A stretch of DNA of 64,000 nt. Source: Stappia sp. BW2. GTDB lineage: Bacteria > Pseudomonadota > Alphaproteobacteria > Rhizobiales > Stappiaceae. Positions 57,632 to 64,000 of this stretch are shown one piece after another. The position numbers were made by a program, and so were the translations under genes. Location: positions 186,001-250,000 of the forward strand of contig NZ_VIRG01000058.1 in assembly GCF_008107695.1 (NCBI RefSeq), read 5' to 3'. Positions within the stretch are counted from its first letter, which is position 1, and each line of letters opens with the position of its first letter. The notes under the pieces were generated by a model that was not told where the DNA came from, did not search any database, and saw nothing but the letters and a program-made list of their open reading frames with translations.

Positions 57632-57890
57632 GTGCCAGGAGCCTTTTTTGCCCTCCAGACCCGTTTGAGGGCTGTTGCAGAAGAATTTATCGTGGATAAC
57701 CGCAATTTGGCGTGCCCTTGTCGGATGGCTGACAAGATGTTCGCACAATCAGAGTTTCACGGTTTTCGGACGGTCCATGGCCTCTGGCGGATAGTATTCG
57801 TCCCGCTTGGCGTGCATTTCCTGTTGGCATATGAGCTGAATTTGGATAACCGCTTTTTGAAAAACGATTGAAAGATTACGGAGCAATTGA
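57632..57890. other. Spacer between the two membrane paralogues
   Basis: About 260 bp with no convincing gene. AT-rich patches near 57680-57720 and 57840-57880 may hold a promoter for the second paralogue. Confidence 0.4.
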
Positions 57891-58673
57891 ATGAGCGACA
57901 CAACTCTAGGTCAACCCAAAGCTTCCCTCGGTGTAGGCACCCTGGTCGGCGAAACTTTTTCTATCCTCTTCAAGCATTTCATCCAGGTTGTCATCGTCGG
58001 TTTCGTACCGAGCCTTTTCGGCTTTCTGATTTCCGGCCTTCTGGTCGGCTTCGGTGAAGCGCTTGGCATACGGCAGCAGGATTTCTCCGGCGGCGGCAGC
58101 ATTGTTGCCAACGTTCTTTCGGTCCTGGTCAGCATGGTGGTCTATTCCATCACCACCGCCCTTCTGGTCCAGCTTGCCTATGACGCCAAGCTTTCGCGCC
58201 CGGTGCGTCTCGGCCGCTATTTCGGCCCGGCGCTGAGCACAGTTGTGCCGCTGGCCATCCTCACGATCGTTGTCACGATCCTGGTCGGTATCGGCATGGC
58301 CTTCCTGGTCATTCCGGGTCTTTGGGTCTATGCAGTGTTCGCCGTCATGGCACCGGCTGTCGTGATCGAACGCGCAGGTTTCGGCGGCCTCAGCCGCAGC
58401 AAGTATCTCACCAAGGAATACCGCTGGCCGATCGCAGGCGCGCTGGTGCTGGCCATCATCTGCGCCAGCATCCTCAACCTCGTCGCGCTGTTCGTCGTCG
58501 GCCTCATCGCCGCGGCCGGCTCCATCGGCATGGTCATCGGCGTCGTCCTGTTTGCCGCCATCTCCACTGTCGGCGCAGGCTTCCTGAGTATCCTTGTCGC
58601 ACTGATCTATGCGCGCCTGCGGGAAATCAAGGAAGGCGTCAGCGTCGACCAGATCGCGGCCGTCTTCGACTGA
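57891..58673 (+). CDS. Membrane protein of the window's four-member family, paralogue 4
   Basis: A 260-residue six-helix membrane protein. It starts MSDTTLGQPKASLGVGTLVGETFSILFKH, contains APAVVIERAGFGGLSRSKYLTKEYRWPIAGAL, and ends YARLREIKEGVSVDQIAAVFD. The pattern matches the preceding gene over its full length, so the two arose by duplication. The segment resembles the membrane domain of glycerophosphodiester phosphodiesterase-related proteins, but no enzyme domain is present. A strong terminator follows. Confidence 0.8.
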   Translation: MSDTTLGQPKASLGVGTLVGETFSILFKHFIQVVIVGFVPSLFGFLISGLLVGFGEALGIRQQDFSGGGSIVANVLSVLVSMVVYSITTALLVQLAYDAKLSRPVRLGRYFGPALSTVVPLAILTIVVTILVGIGMAFLVIPGLWVYAVFAVMAPAVVIERAGFGGLSRSKYLTKEYRWPIAGALVLAIICASILNLVALFVVGLIAAAGSIGMVIGVVLFAAISTVGAGFLSILVALIYARLREIKEGVSVDQIAAVFD

Positions 58674-58740
58674 TCGCTCAGGAACGCTGGCTATCAGCCT
58701 TGCGTCTCCAAATTTGTCCGCCCGACGGGTCAGGACATCG

Positions 58741-58769
58741 AAACACCCGGGGCCTGCCCCGGGTGTTTT
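58741..58769 (+). terminator. Strong terminator before ccmA
   Basis: A 12-bp stem AAACACCCGGGG (58741-58752) / CCCCGGGTGTTT (58757-58768) with a 4-nt loop, followed by TG and a T-rich run. Confidence 0.9.
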
Positions 58770-58864
58770 GTCTTTGAGCAAGGACAAGGCGGGGAATTTT
58801 CCTTGCATCATAACAGGGCAGCCAACTAACAAGGTTCAACCCAATCTGCCGTCGGAGCATTCCC

Positions 58865-59527
58865 CTGAAACTGATTGCCGAAAACCTGACCATTGACCGC
58901 GGCGGACGCCGGGTGTTTCAGGACCTGTCGTTCGCGCTTCCCTCCGGCACCGCGCTGGTCGTGACGGGGGCGAACGGTATCGGCAAGTCTTCCCTGCTGC
59001 GCACGCTGGCGGGTCTTGTTGTCCTTGCCGGCGGAACCTTGCGGCTGGAAGACGGCGAGGATGACCGGCTGCCAGCCGAACACGCGCACTATTTCGGCCA
59101 CCAGAACGCGGTCAAGGCAGCGCTTTCCGTGCTGGAAAACCTCTCGTTCTGGCAGGGCTTTACTTCACCTGTCACGACATCAGCCTACCAGGCGACCGCG
59201 CTGTCTCCAGAAGCCGCGCTCGATCTGCTCGGCATTGGCCACACGATTGACCTGCCGGCAGGATTTCTGTCCGCCGGCCAGACCAGGCGCCTGGCCCTTG
59301 CCCGGCTTCTGGTGACCCCGCGCCCGATCTGGCTGATGGATGAACCGACATCAGCCCTCGACAAGGCATCGGAAGGCCAGCTTCTGGACCTGATGAACGG
59401 ACATCTGGCTGCCGGTGGCCTGATCGTGACCGCAACCCACACCGAACTGGCCCTTGCCAAAACCAGCATCCTGCATCTGCGCACCACCGATCCCGTTTTC
59501 CCGGAAGAGGAGGATCTGCCCGCATGA
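58865..59527 (+). CDS. ccmA: Haem exporter ATP-binding protein CcmA, apparent CTG start
   Basis: A 220-residue ABC ATPase of the CcmABCD haem-handling complex for cytochrome c maturation. Walker A is TGANGIGKSS near residue 36, the signature motif is LSAGQTRRLALARLL, and Walker B is PIWLMDEPTSALD. Homologues begin LIAENL..., and the matching codons here start at a CTG (58865) with GGAG 7 nt upstream. No ATG, GTG or TTG occurs upstream at a sensible place; the GTG at 58913 would remove the first beta strand. The stop overlaps ccmB by 4 bp. Confidence 0.93.
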   Translation: MKLIAENLTIDRGGRRVFQDLSFALPSGTALVVTGANGIGKSSLLRTLAGLVVLAGGTLRLEDGEDDRLPAEHAHYFGHQNAVKAALSVLENLSFWQGFTSPVTTSAYQATALSPEAALDLLGIGHTIDLPAGFLSAGQTRRLALARLLVTPRPIWLMDEPTSALDKASEGQLLDLMNGHLAAGGLIVTATHTELALAKTSILHLRTTDPVFPEEEDLPA

Positions 59528-60195
59528 GTTCCTGGGCTGCAGTTCTGTTTCGGCGGGATCTTCGGTTGTCGGTGCGCGTCGGCGGCAGCGCGCTGGTCGG
59601 CGTATTGTTCTTCCTGGCCGTTGTCACCGTCATACCCTTCGGCGTCGGACCGGACCTGAACCTGCTGTCGCGCATCGGTCCCGCCATCTTGTGGATCGGC
59701 GCGCTTCTGGCGACCCTGCTTGGCCTGGACCGGCTGTTTCAGGCCGACCGGGAGGACGGCACGCTGGACCTGATGCTGATGGCCGGGCGTCCGCTGGAAC
59801 TTCTGGTGCTGATCAAATGCCTGGCCCATTGGGTCGCAACCGGTCTGCCGCTGGTGATTGCCGCCCCCTTGCTCGGCATCTTTCTCAATCTCGACCCTGT
59901 CGCCACGGGCTCCGTCACGCTGACCCTGCTGGTCGGCACGCCTGCGCTGACGCTGATCGGCGCCATCGGCGCGGCTCTCACCGTCTCCCTGCGCCGCGGC
60001 GGCCTGCTACTGGCCGTTTTGGTGATACCGCTGGCCATTCCCGTGCTGATCTTTGGCGTCAGCGCTGCGGACGCCGCCATTCACGACCCCGTGCCGTTCC
60101 TGACGCCGTTCCTCATCCTGTGTTCGCTGTCCTTGATCGCAGCGGTGATAGGCCCGCTTGCCGCCGCCGCCGCGCTCAGGTTTGCTGGCGATTGA
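59524..60195 (+). CDS. ccmB: Haem exporter permease CcmB
   Basis: A 223-residue membrane protein with about six helices; FRRDLRLSVRVGGSALVG at the start, the GIFLNLDPVATGSV loop, and the conserved VLVIPLAIPVLIFGVSA segment are typical CcmB. Together with CcmA it forms the ABC part of the system. It ends 6 bp before the stop of the convergent lysE gene, which separates it from ccmC. Confidence 0.95.
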   Translation: MSSWAAVLFRRDLRLSVRVGGSALVGVLFFLAVVTVIPFGVGPDLNLLSRIGPAILWIGALLATLLGLDRLFQADREDGTLDLMLMAGRPLELLVLIKCLAHWVATGLPLVIAAPLLGIFLNLDPVATGSVTLTLLVGTPALTLIGAIGAALTVSLRRGGLLLAVLVIPLAIPVLIFGVSAADAAIHDPVPFLTPFLILCSLSLIAAVIGPLAAAAALRFAGD

Positions 60196-60201
60196 CGCCG
60201 C

Positions 60202-60834
60202 CTAGTTACGTCCACTCAGGGCAAGACGGCAGGCAAGACCTGCAAAGACGGTCGCCAGCAGATATTGGGGCAACTTCGGGAAACGCGTGAGACCGGCAAG
60301 ACGGCTGCGGATGTGTCCGCCAAGCAGAACGACTGAACCGTTCACCAGAAATCCGATGCCGTTGATGACGGACGCCAGAACAAGCATCTGAGCGGTCAGC
60401 GACCCGCCGTCGACGGAAATGAACTGCGGAAACAGAGCCAGCACGAACAGCGCCATCTTCGGATTGAGAAGATTGGTTGCCAGACCTTCCAGGAAAATGC
60501 GCCGGCCGCTGAGACGCTTCAGACCACTCACCGGCGCCAGGGCCACTCCTTCCGAGCGGAGGGCCTTCCAGGCGAGGTAAAGCAGATAGGCGCATCCCGC
60601 CCAGCGAATCGCCTCATAGGCAGCCGGCACCGTCGTCAGAAGCTGCGACAGGCCCATGGCCGCCGCAAGCGCATGACAATAGGTGCCCAGCGCGATACCC
60701 GCATAGGTGAGGAAGCCCGCGGCTTTTCCCTGGCTGATGCTGCGCGAGGCAATGAGCAGCATGTCGGGACCCGGCGTGGCGGTCAGAACCAGCGAAGCGG
60801 CGGCAAATACAAATAGGGTGGAAACATCCGGCAT
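60202..60834 (-). CDS. LysE family translocator
   Basis: A 210-residue exporter of the LysE/RhtB family, about six helices. It starts at the ATG at 60834 (AAGGATC site) with LFVFAAASLVLTATPGPDMLLIASRS, contains YLLYLAWKALRS and NLLNPKMALFVLALFPQFI, all family marks. Such proteins export amino acids, homoserine lactones or related metabolites. It interrupts the ccm genes on the opposite strand. Confidence 0.92.
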   Translation of the reverse strand: MPDVSTLFVFAAASLVLTATPGPDMLLIASRSISQGKAAGFLTYAGIALGTYCHALAAAMGLSQLLTTVPAAYEAIRWAGCAYLLYLAWKALRSEGVALAPVSGLKRLSGRRIFLEGLATNLLNPKMALFVLALFPQFISVDGGSLTAQMLVLASVINGIGFLVNGSVVLLGGHIRSRLAGLTRFPKLPQYLLATVFAGLACRLALSGRN

Positions 60835-61008
60835 GATCAGATCCTTGAAGTGGAAGCCGGAACACCCCTTTACCAGCATTGGCCGCAAACACAACTCGCA
60901 ATTTAATCCGCCCGATCACCCATTTGCGTACATGCTTGATACTGCGCAAAGCGCACTGCGGCATACTCATCCATTGAAGCGGGCAACGCTCTCGATTAGA
61001 ACGGTTCC

Positions 61009-61776
61009 ATGGCAATTTGGGATTATGCAAATCCGACGCGATTTTTGAAGCTGGTGCAGGTGGTTCTGCCCTGGCTCATCGGCCTGTGCGTCATCACGTT
61101 CGCCGCAGGGCTCTACATGAGTTTCTTCGTTGCGCCGGAGGACTATCAGCAGGGCGACACCGTACGGATCATGTATATCCATGTGCCGGCCGCCTGGCTC
61201 AGCATGATGTGCTATTCCATCATGGCACTGTCTTCTCTCGGAACGCTCGTCTGGAAGCACCCGCTGGCCGATGTTTCGGCGAAGAGCGCGGCACCCATCG
61301 GCGCGGCCTTCACCTTCATGGCGCTGGTGACGGGATCGCTCTGGGGCAAGCCCATGTGGGGCACTTACTGGGTGTGGGATGCGCGGCTGACCTCGGTTCT
61401 GGTTCTCTTCATCATGTATCTGGGTCTGATGACGCTTTGGCGCACGATGGAAGACCCCATCAAGGCCGGCAAGGCGGCGGCTGTGCTGACGCTCGTCGGC
61501 GCGCTGAACCTGCCGATCATCAAGTTTTCGGTCGACTGGTGGAACACGCTGCATCAGCCGGCCAGCGTCATACGCATGGACGGCCCGACCATTCACCCCG
61601 ACATCCTCTGGCCCCTGCTGGTCATGGCGCTCGGCTTTACGCTGCTGTTCTTCGTGCTGCACCTGATGGCAATGCGCAACGAGATCCTGCGCCGCCGCGT
61701 GCGTGCCTTGCGCCTGCGTGCCGCCAGCGCCGCCCAGCCGGGCACGGCGGCTGCAACGGCACAGCCTGCGGAGTAA
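61009..61776 (+). CDS. ccmC: Haem exporter/handling protein CcmC
   Basis: A 255-residue membrane protein with six helices. The tryptophan-rich WWD-like motif GSLWGKPMWGTYWVWDARLTSVLVLF near residues 100-125 and the flanking histidines in MYIHVPAAWL and DWWNTLHQPASVI hold haem. It loads haem onto CcmE in the periplasm. ccmD follows after 5 bp. Confidence 0.96.
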   Translation: MAIWDYANPTRFLKLVQVVLPWLIGLCVITFAAGLYMSFFVAPEDYQQGDTVRIMYIHVPAAWLSMMCYSIMALSSLGTLVWKHPLADVSAKSAAPIGAAFTFMALVTGSLWGKPMWGTYWVWDARLTSVLVLFIMYLGLMTLWRTMEDPIKAGKAAAVLTLVGALNLPIIKFSVDWWNTLHQPASVIRMDGPTIHPDILWPLLVMALGFTLLFFVLHLMAMRNEILRRRVRALRLRAASAAQPGTAAATAQPAE

Positions 61777-61781
61777 CTCTC

Positions 61782-61964
61782 ATGGATCTAGGCCCACACG
61801 CTGGCTTCATCTGGGCCTCCTACGGCCTTTGTCTCCTGACCGTCCTCGGCCTGATTGCCTGGGTCCGGATCGACAAGGCGCAGCAGGAAAAAGCCCTCAA
61901 GGACCTGGCTGCCCGGGGCATCGCGCGTGCCCGGTCGGCTGGCGAAGGAAAAGCAGACTCATGA
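61782..61964 (+). CDS. ccmD: Haem exporter subunit CcmD
   Basis: A 60-residue single-span protein (HAGFIWASYGLCLLTVLGLIAWVRID) with a charged C-terminal tail, the size and shape of CcmD. It helps release holo-CcmE from the CcmABC complex. It lies between ccmC (5 bp) and ccmG (4-bp ATGA overlap). Confidence 0.9.
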   Translation: MDLGPHAGFIWASYGLCLLTVLGLIAWVRIDKAQQEKALKDLAARGIARARSAGEGKADS

Positions 61965-62581
61965 CGTCCAACGATACCAGTGCCGGACAAGCCGAGCCCC
62001 AGGCACCGAAACGCGGGTTCCCGGTTCTGGTGCTTCTGCCGCTGGTGGTGTTTGCCGGCCTTGCCGCCCTGTTCCTGTTTCAGTTGACCCTTGGCGGCGA
62101 CCCTCAGAAAATTCCCTCCGCGCTGATCAACAAGCCGGCGCCGGAATTCGACCTGCCACCGGTCGAAGGTCTGACCAGGGGTGATACCGCCGTTGCCGGT
62201 TTTTCCCGGCAGGATCTCAACGGCAAGATTTCCGTCGTCAACGTGTTCGCCTCCTGGTGCGTTCCCTGCCGCCAGGAACACCCGCTTCTGGAAGATCTTG
62301 CCAAGGTCGAGGGCATTCAGCTTCTCGGCATCAACTACAAGGACAAGCCGGAAAACGCGCGCCGGTTTCTGGGCAGCCTCGGAAACCCCTATCAGCGCGT
62401 TGGTGCAGATACCGGCGGTCGCACGGCCATCGAGTGGGGTGTCTACGGCGTTCCGGAAACCTTCGTCATCGATGCGGACGGCATGATCCGGTACAAGTTC
62501 ATCGGCCCGCTGAGCCTTGAAACCTATCAGGAGGTCTTCCTGCCCGAACTGCGGAAGATCATGGCCGGCGACAAGTCCTGA
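61961..62581 (+). CDS. ccmG: Thiol:disulfide interchange protein CcmG/DsbE
   Basis: A 206-residue membrane-anchored thioredoxin. One N-terminal helix (about residues 22-42), then the periplasmic domain with the active site WCVPC near residue 101, the GINYKDKPENARRFL acidic active-site loop, and the cis-Pro loop GVPETFVID. It reduces the haem-binding cysteines of apocytochrome c. It ends this ccm group; ccmE, ccmF and ccmH are not in the window. Confidence 0.95.
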   Translation: MTSNDTSAGQAEPQAPKRGFPVLVLLPLVVFAGLAALFLFQLTLGGDPQKIPSALINKPAPEFDLPPVEGLTRGDTAVAGFSRQDLNGKISVVNVFASWCVPCRQEHPLLEDLAKVEGIQLLGINYKDKPENARRFLGSLGNPYQRVGADTGGRTAIEWGVYGVPETFVIDADGMIRYKFIGPLSLETYQEVFLPELRKIMAGDKS

Positions 62582-62735
62582 GCCTGCGAATGTCGGAAAC
62601 CTCGCTAGACTGGTCTTGATACCACCTGTCTCGGTGAGTGCCCGGTTTCTTCAGCCCTGCCGCATTTACAAATGCCTCCGCGACCGCTCTAACATCCGGA
62701 ACATTTTTTAAACGCCGTTTGCGAAGAGGCCTGTC

Positions 62736-63671
62736 TTGAAAGTTCTTGTGATTGGCGGCTGCGGGTTCATCGGCTCTCACGTGGTGGACAAGTGCGTGCA
62801 AGAAGGCCTTTCGGTGCGGGTGATGGACACCCGGCCGGAACTCTACCGACCACCGCTCCCGGACGTCGACTACGTGTTTCAGGACCTGTCCGATCATCAC
62901 CGGCTTGCGGACGCCTTGTCAGGTGTGGACGCCGTGGTGCATCTGGCAAGCACGACTGTTCCCTCGACATCGAACCTTGATCCGGCGGCGGATATCTCCG
63001 GCAACCTTATTCCAACGGTGCGTCTTCTGGAGGCCATGCGGGCAAGCGGCACGCGAAAACTGGTCTTCTTCTCCTCCGGTGGCACGGTCTACGGCATTCC
63101 GTCCCAGGATCCAGTGCCGGAAGACCACCCGCTGAACCCGATTTCCTCCTATGGCATCGTCAAGGCAGCGATTGAACAGTACCTGCGCATGGAACAGCAG
63201 CTCCACGGGCTGGAGTTCGTCGCGCTGAGGCCGGCGAACATCTATGGACCACGCCAGGCGCAGGTCGGCCTGCTTGGCGTGATCGGAACCTACCTGCGGA
63301 AGGTGGCGGAAGACGAGCCCATTGAAATCTGGGGCGACGGCAGCGTCGTGCGCGATTTCGTTCACGTCGAGGATGTAGCCAGCCTGTGCCATCGGGCACT
63401 GAGCTCCAACACCACCGGCAGCTTCAACGCCGGAAGTGGCGAGGGCACGTCCATTTCACAGATCGTCGAGATCATCGGTCAGACCACAGGCCATCCCCTG
63501 CAACCGGTCTACAAGCCGGGCCGGAACTTCGATGTGCCAAGGGTGGTGCTTGATATTGCCAGGGCACGGACGGCTTTCGGCTGGCAGCCCGTTGTATCGC
63601 TTCAGCGCGGCATCCGGGAAACCTGGGATTGGGTGAGACAGCACCGCGCCTTGATGGACCAGCAAGTTTGA
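62736..63671 (+). CDS. NAD-dependent sugar epimerase/dehydratase
   Basis: A 311-residue extended short-chain dehydrogenase. NAD-binding motif GGCGFIGSH near residues 7-15; catalytic Ser/Thr region FFSSGGTVYG, Tyr-Lys in SSYGIVKAA near residue 138, then RPANIYGPRQ and the substrate loop GDGSVVRDFVHVEDVA. It resembles UDP-glucose 4-epimerases and related nucleotide-sugar enzymes; the exact sugar is not clear. The start is a TTG at 62736 with AGAGG upstream. It likely begins a surface-polysaccharide cluster with the next gene. Confidence 0.9.
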   Translation: MKVLVIGGCGFIGSHVVDKCVQEGLSVRVMDTRPELYRPPLPDVDYVFQDLSDHHRLADALSGVDAVVHLASTTVPSTSNLDPAADISGNLIPTVRLLEAMRASGTRKLVFFSSGGTVYGIPSQDPVPEDHPLNPISSYGIVKAAIEQYLRMEQQLHGLEFVALRPANIYGPRQAQVGLLGVIGTYLRKVAEDEPIEIWGDGSVVRDFVHVEDVASLCHRALSSNTTGSFNAGSGEGTSISQIVEIIGQTTGHPLQPVYKPGRNFDVPRVVLDIARARTAFGWQPVVSLQRGIRETWDWVRQHRALMDQQV

Positions 63672-63779
63672 CTGGCCGGGACAGACCTTTTCACAACATT
63701 AAGCCATCATAAATCGACACCGATTTAGATAAAGCAGGGCTTCGGGTCCTTATTGCCCCAGGGGAAAAGGGAAATTCTG

Positions 63780-64000
63780 ATGAACGGAACCGGCAGCGCG
63801 GCAAAAGTTCGGCTGGAACAACTTACCGGACTGCGCTTTTTCGCTGCCTTGCTGGTGTTCGGAGTGCATTTCCGCTGGGACACGAGCGGCGACTTCGTCA
63901 AGACCATTGCGGAACAGGGCTACGTCGGCGTCTCGTTCTTCTTCATGCTGTCCGGCTTCGTGCTGACGCAGTCCTACAAAACGAGAATCCTGACCGGCGC
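63780..64000 (+). CDS. Acyltransferase family 3 protein, 5' part only
   Basis: The first 73 codons of a membrane acyltransferase; the rest is beyond the window. After a polar start, LEQLTGLRFFAALLVFGVHF and GYVGVSFFFMLSGFVLTQSY show the family 3 (OafA/YrhL) pattern, including the conserved R-x-x-A and the histidine in the first helix. Such enzymes add acetyl or other acyl groups to surface sugars. The ATG at 63780 has a GGGAAA ribosome-binding site. Confidence 0.85.
   Translation, partial: MNGTGSAAKVRLEQLTGLRFFAALLVFGVHFRWDTSGDFVKTIAEQGYVGVSFFFMLSGFVLTQSYKTRILTG

Overview
The window looks like chromosomal core sequence of a GC-rich alphaproteobacterium of the Hyphomicrobiales, most like a marine Roseibium/Labrenzia-type organism. 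This placement is inferred from gene content and order; no search was run. Supporting points are the rpmB/DUF3108 pair, the cobT-cobS-J-domain row facing bolA, the aroK-aroB-CorC row, an alphaproteobacterial LexA operator (GAAC-N7-GAAC), a poly-3-hydroxybutyrate pair (patatin and bdhA), and ccm cytochrome c maturation genes. No prophage, CRISPR array, insertion sequence or rRNA is visible. One tRNA (Gly-GCC) is present.

Layout. 0-10 kb: ribosomal L28, a queuosine-precursor transporter, a phytase-like esterase, the aerobic cobaltochelatase subunits CobT and CobS, a J-domain protein, BolA, a CNNM/CBS (CorC/HlyC) membrane protein, and aroB/aroK. 10-18 kb: XerD, an acyl-CoA synthetase, a GNAT protein with a polysaccharide flippase, a stretch holding a LexA box and a candidate small RNA, YchJ, an EEP nuclease and a small cytochrome c. 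18-25 kb: gamma-glutamyltransferase, a TetR/membrane protein pair, thuAB with LacI-type palindromes, and a urea transporter. 25-35 kb: tRNA-Gly, a Prolyl-tRNA deacylase-like protein, a YbbN-type thioredoxin with a Lon-substrate domain protein and Trm112, YggT, MipA, a pentapeptide protein, patatin/bdhA and two membrane paralogues. 35-44 kb: ispG, pdxY, DUF429, topoisomerase IB and the complete preQ1 pathway segment queC-queD-queE-queF, followed by a tandem duplication that copied the tail of queF. 44-50 kb: divergent aconitases acnB and acnA. 50-59 kb: a tightly overlapping cluster DUF4129-DUF4350-MoxR-DUF58-SpoIIM-RDD plus two membrane paralogues. 59-64 kb: ccmA-ccmB, an opposing lysE, ccmC-ccmD-ccmG, and the start of a surface-polysaccharide region (sugar epimerase, acyltransferase cut by the window end).

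The most unusual signals are: (1) a perfect LexA operator at a promoter that leads into an orphan 13-bp stem terminator about 160 nt downstream, with no convincing ORF, suggesting an SOS-controlled small RNA; (2) a roughly 1-kb tandem duplication of a secreted-protein gene that carries a 31-nt relic of queF; (3) three genes (tetR-type, DUF58, ccmA) whose only sensible start is CTG; (4) the MoxR/DUF58/SpoIIM/RDD membrane cluster of unknown function, together with four members of one membrane-protein family at two loci; and (5) two families of palindromic intergenic repeats.
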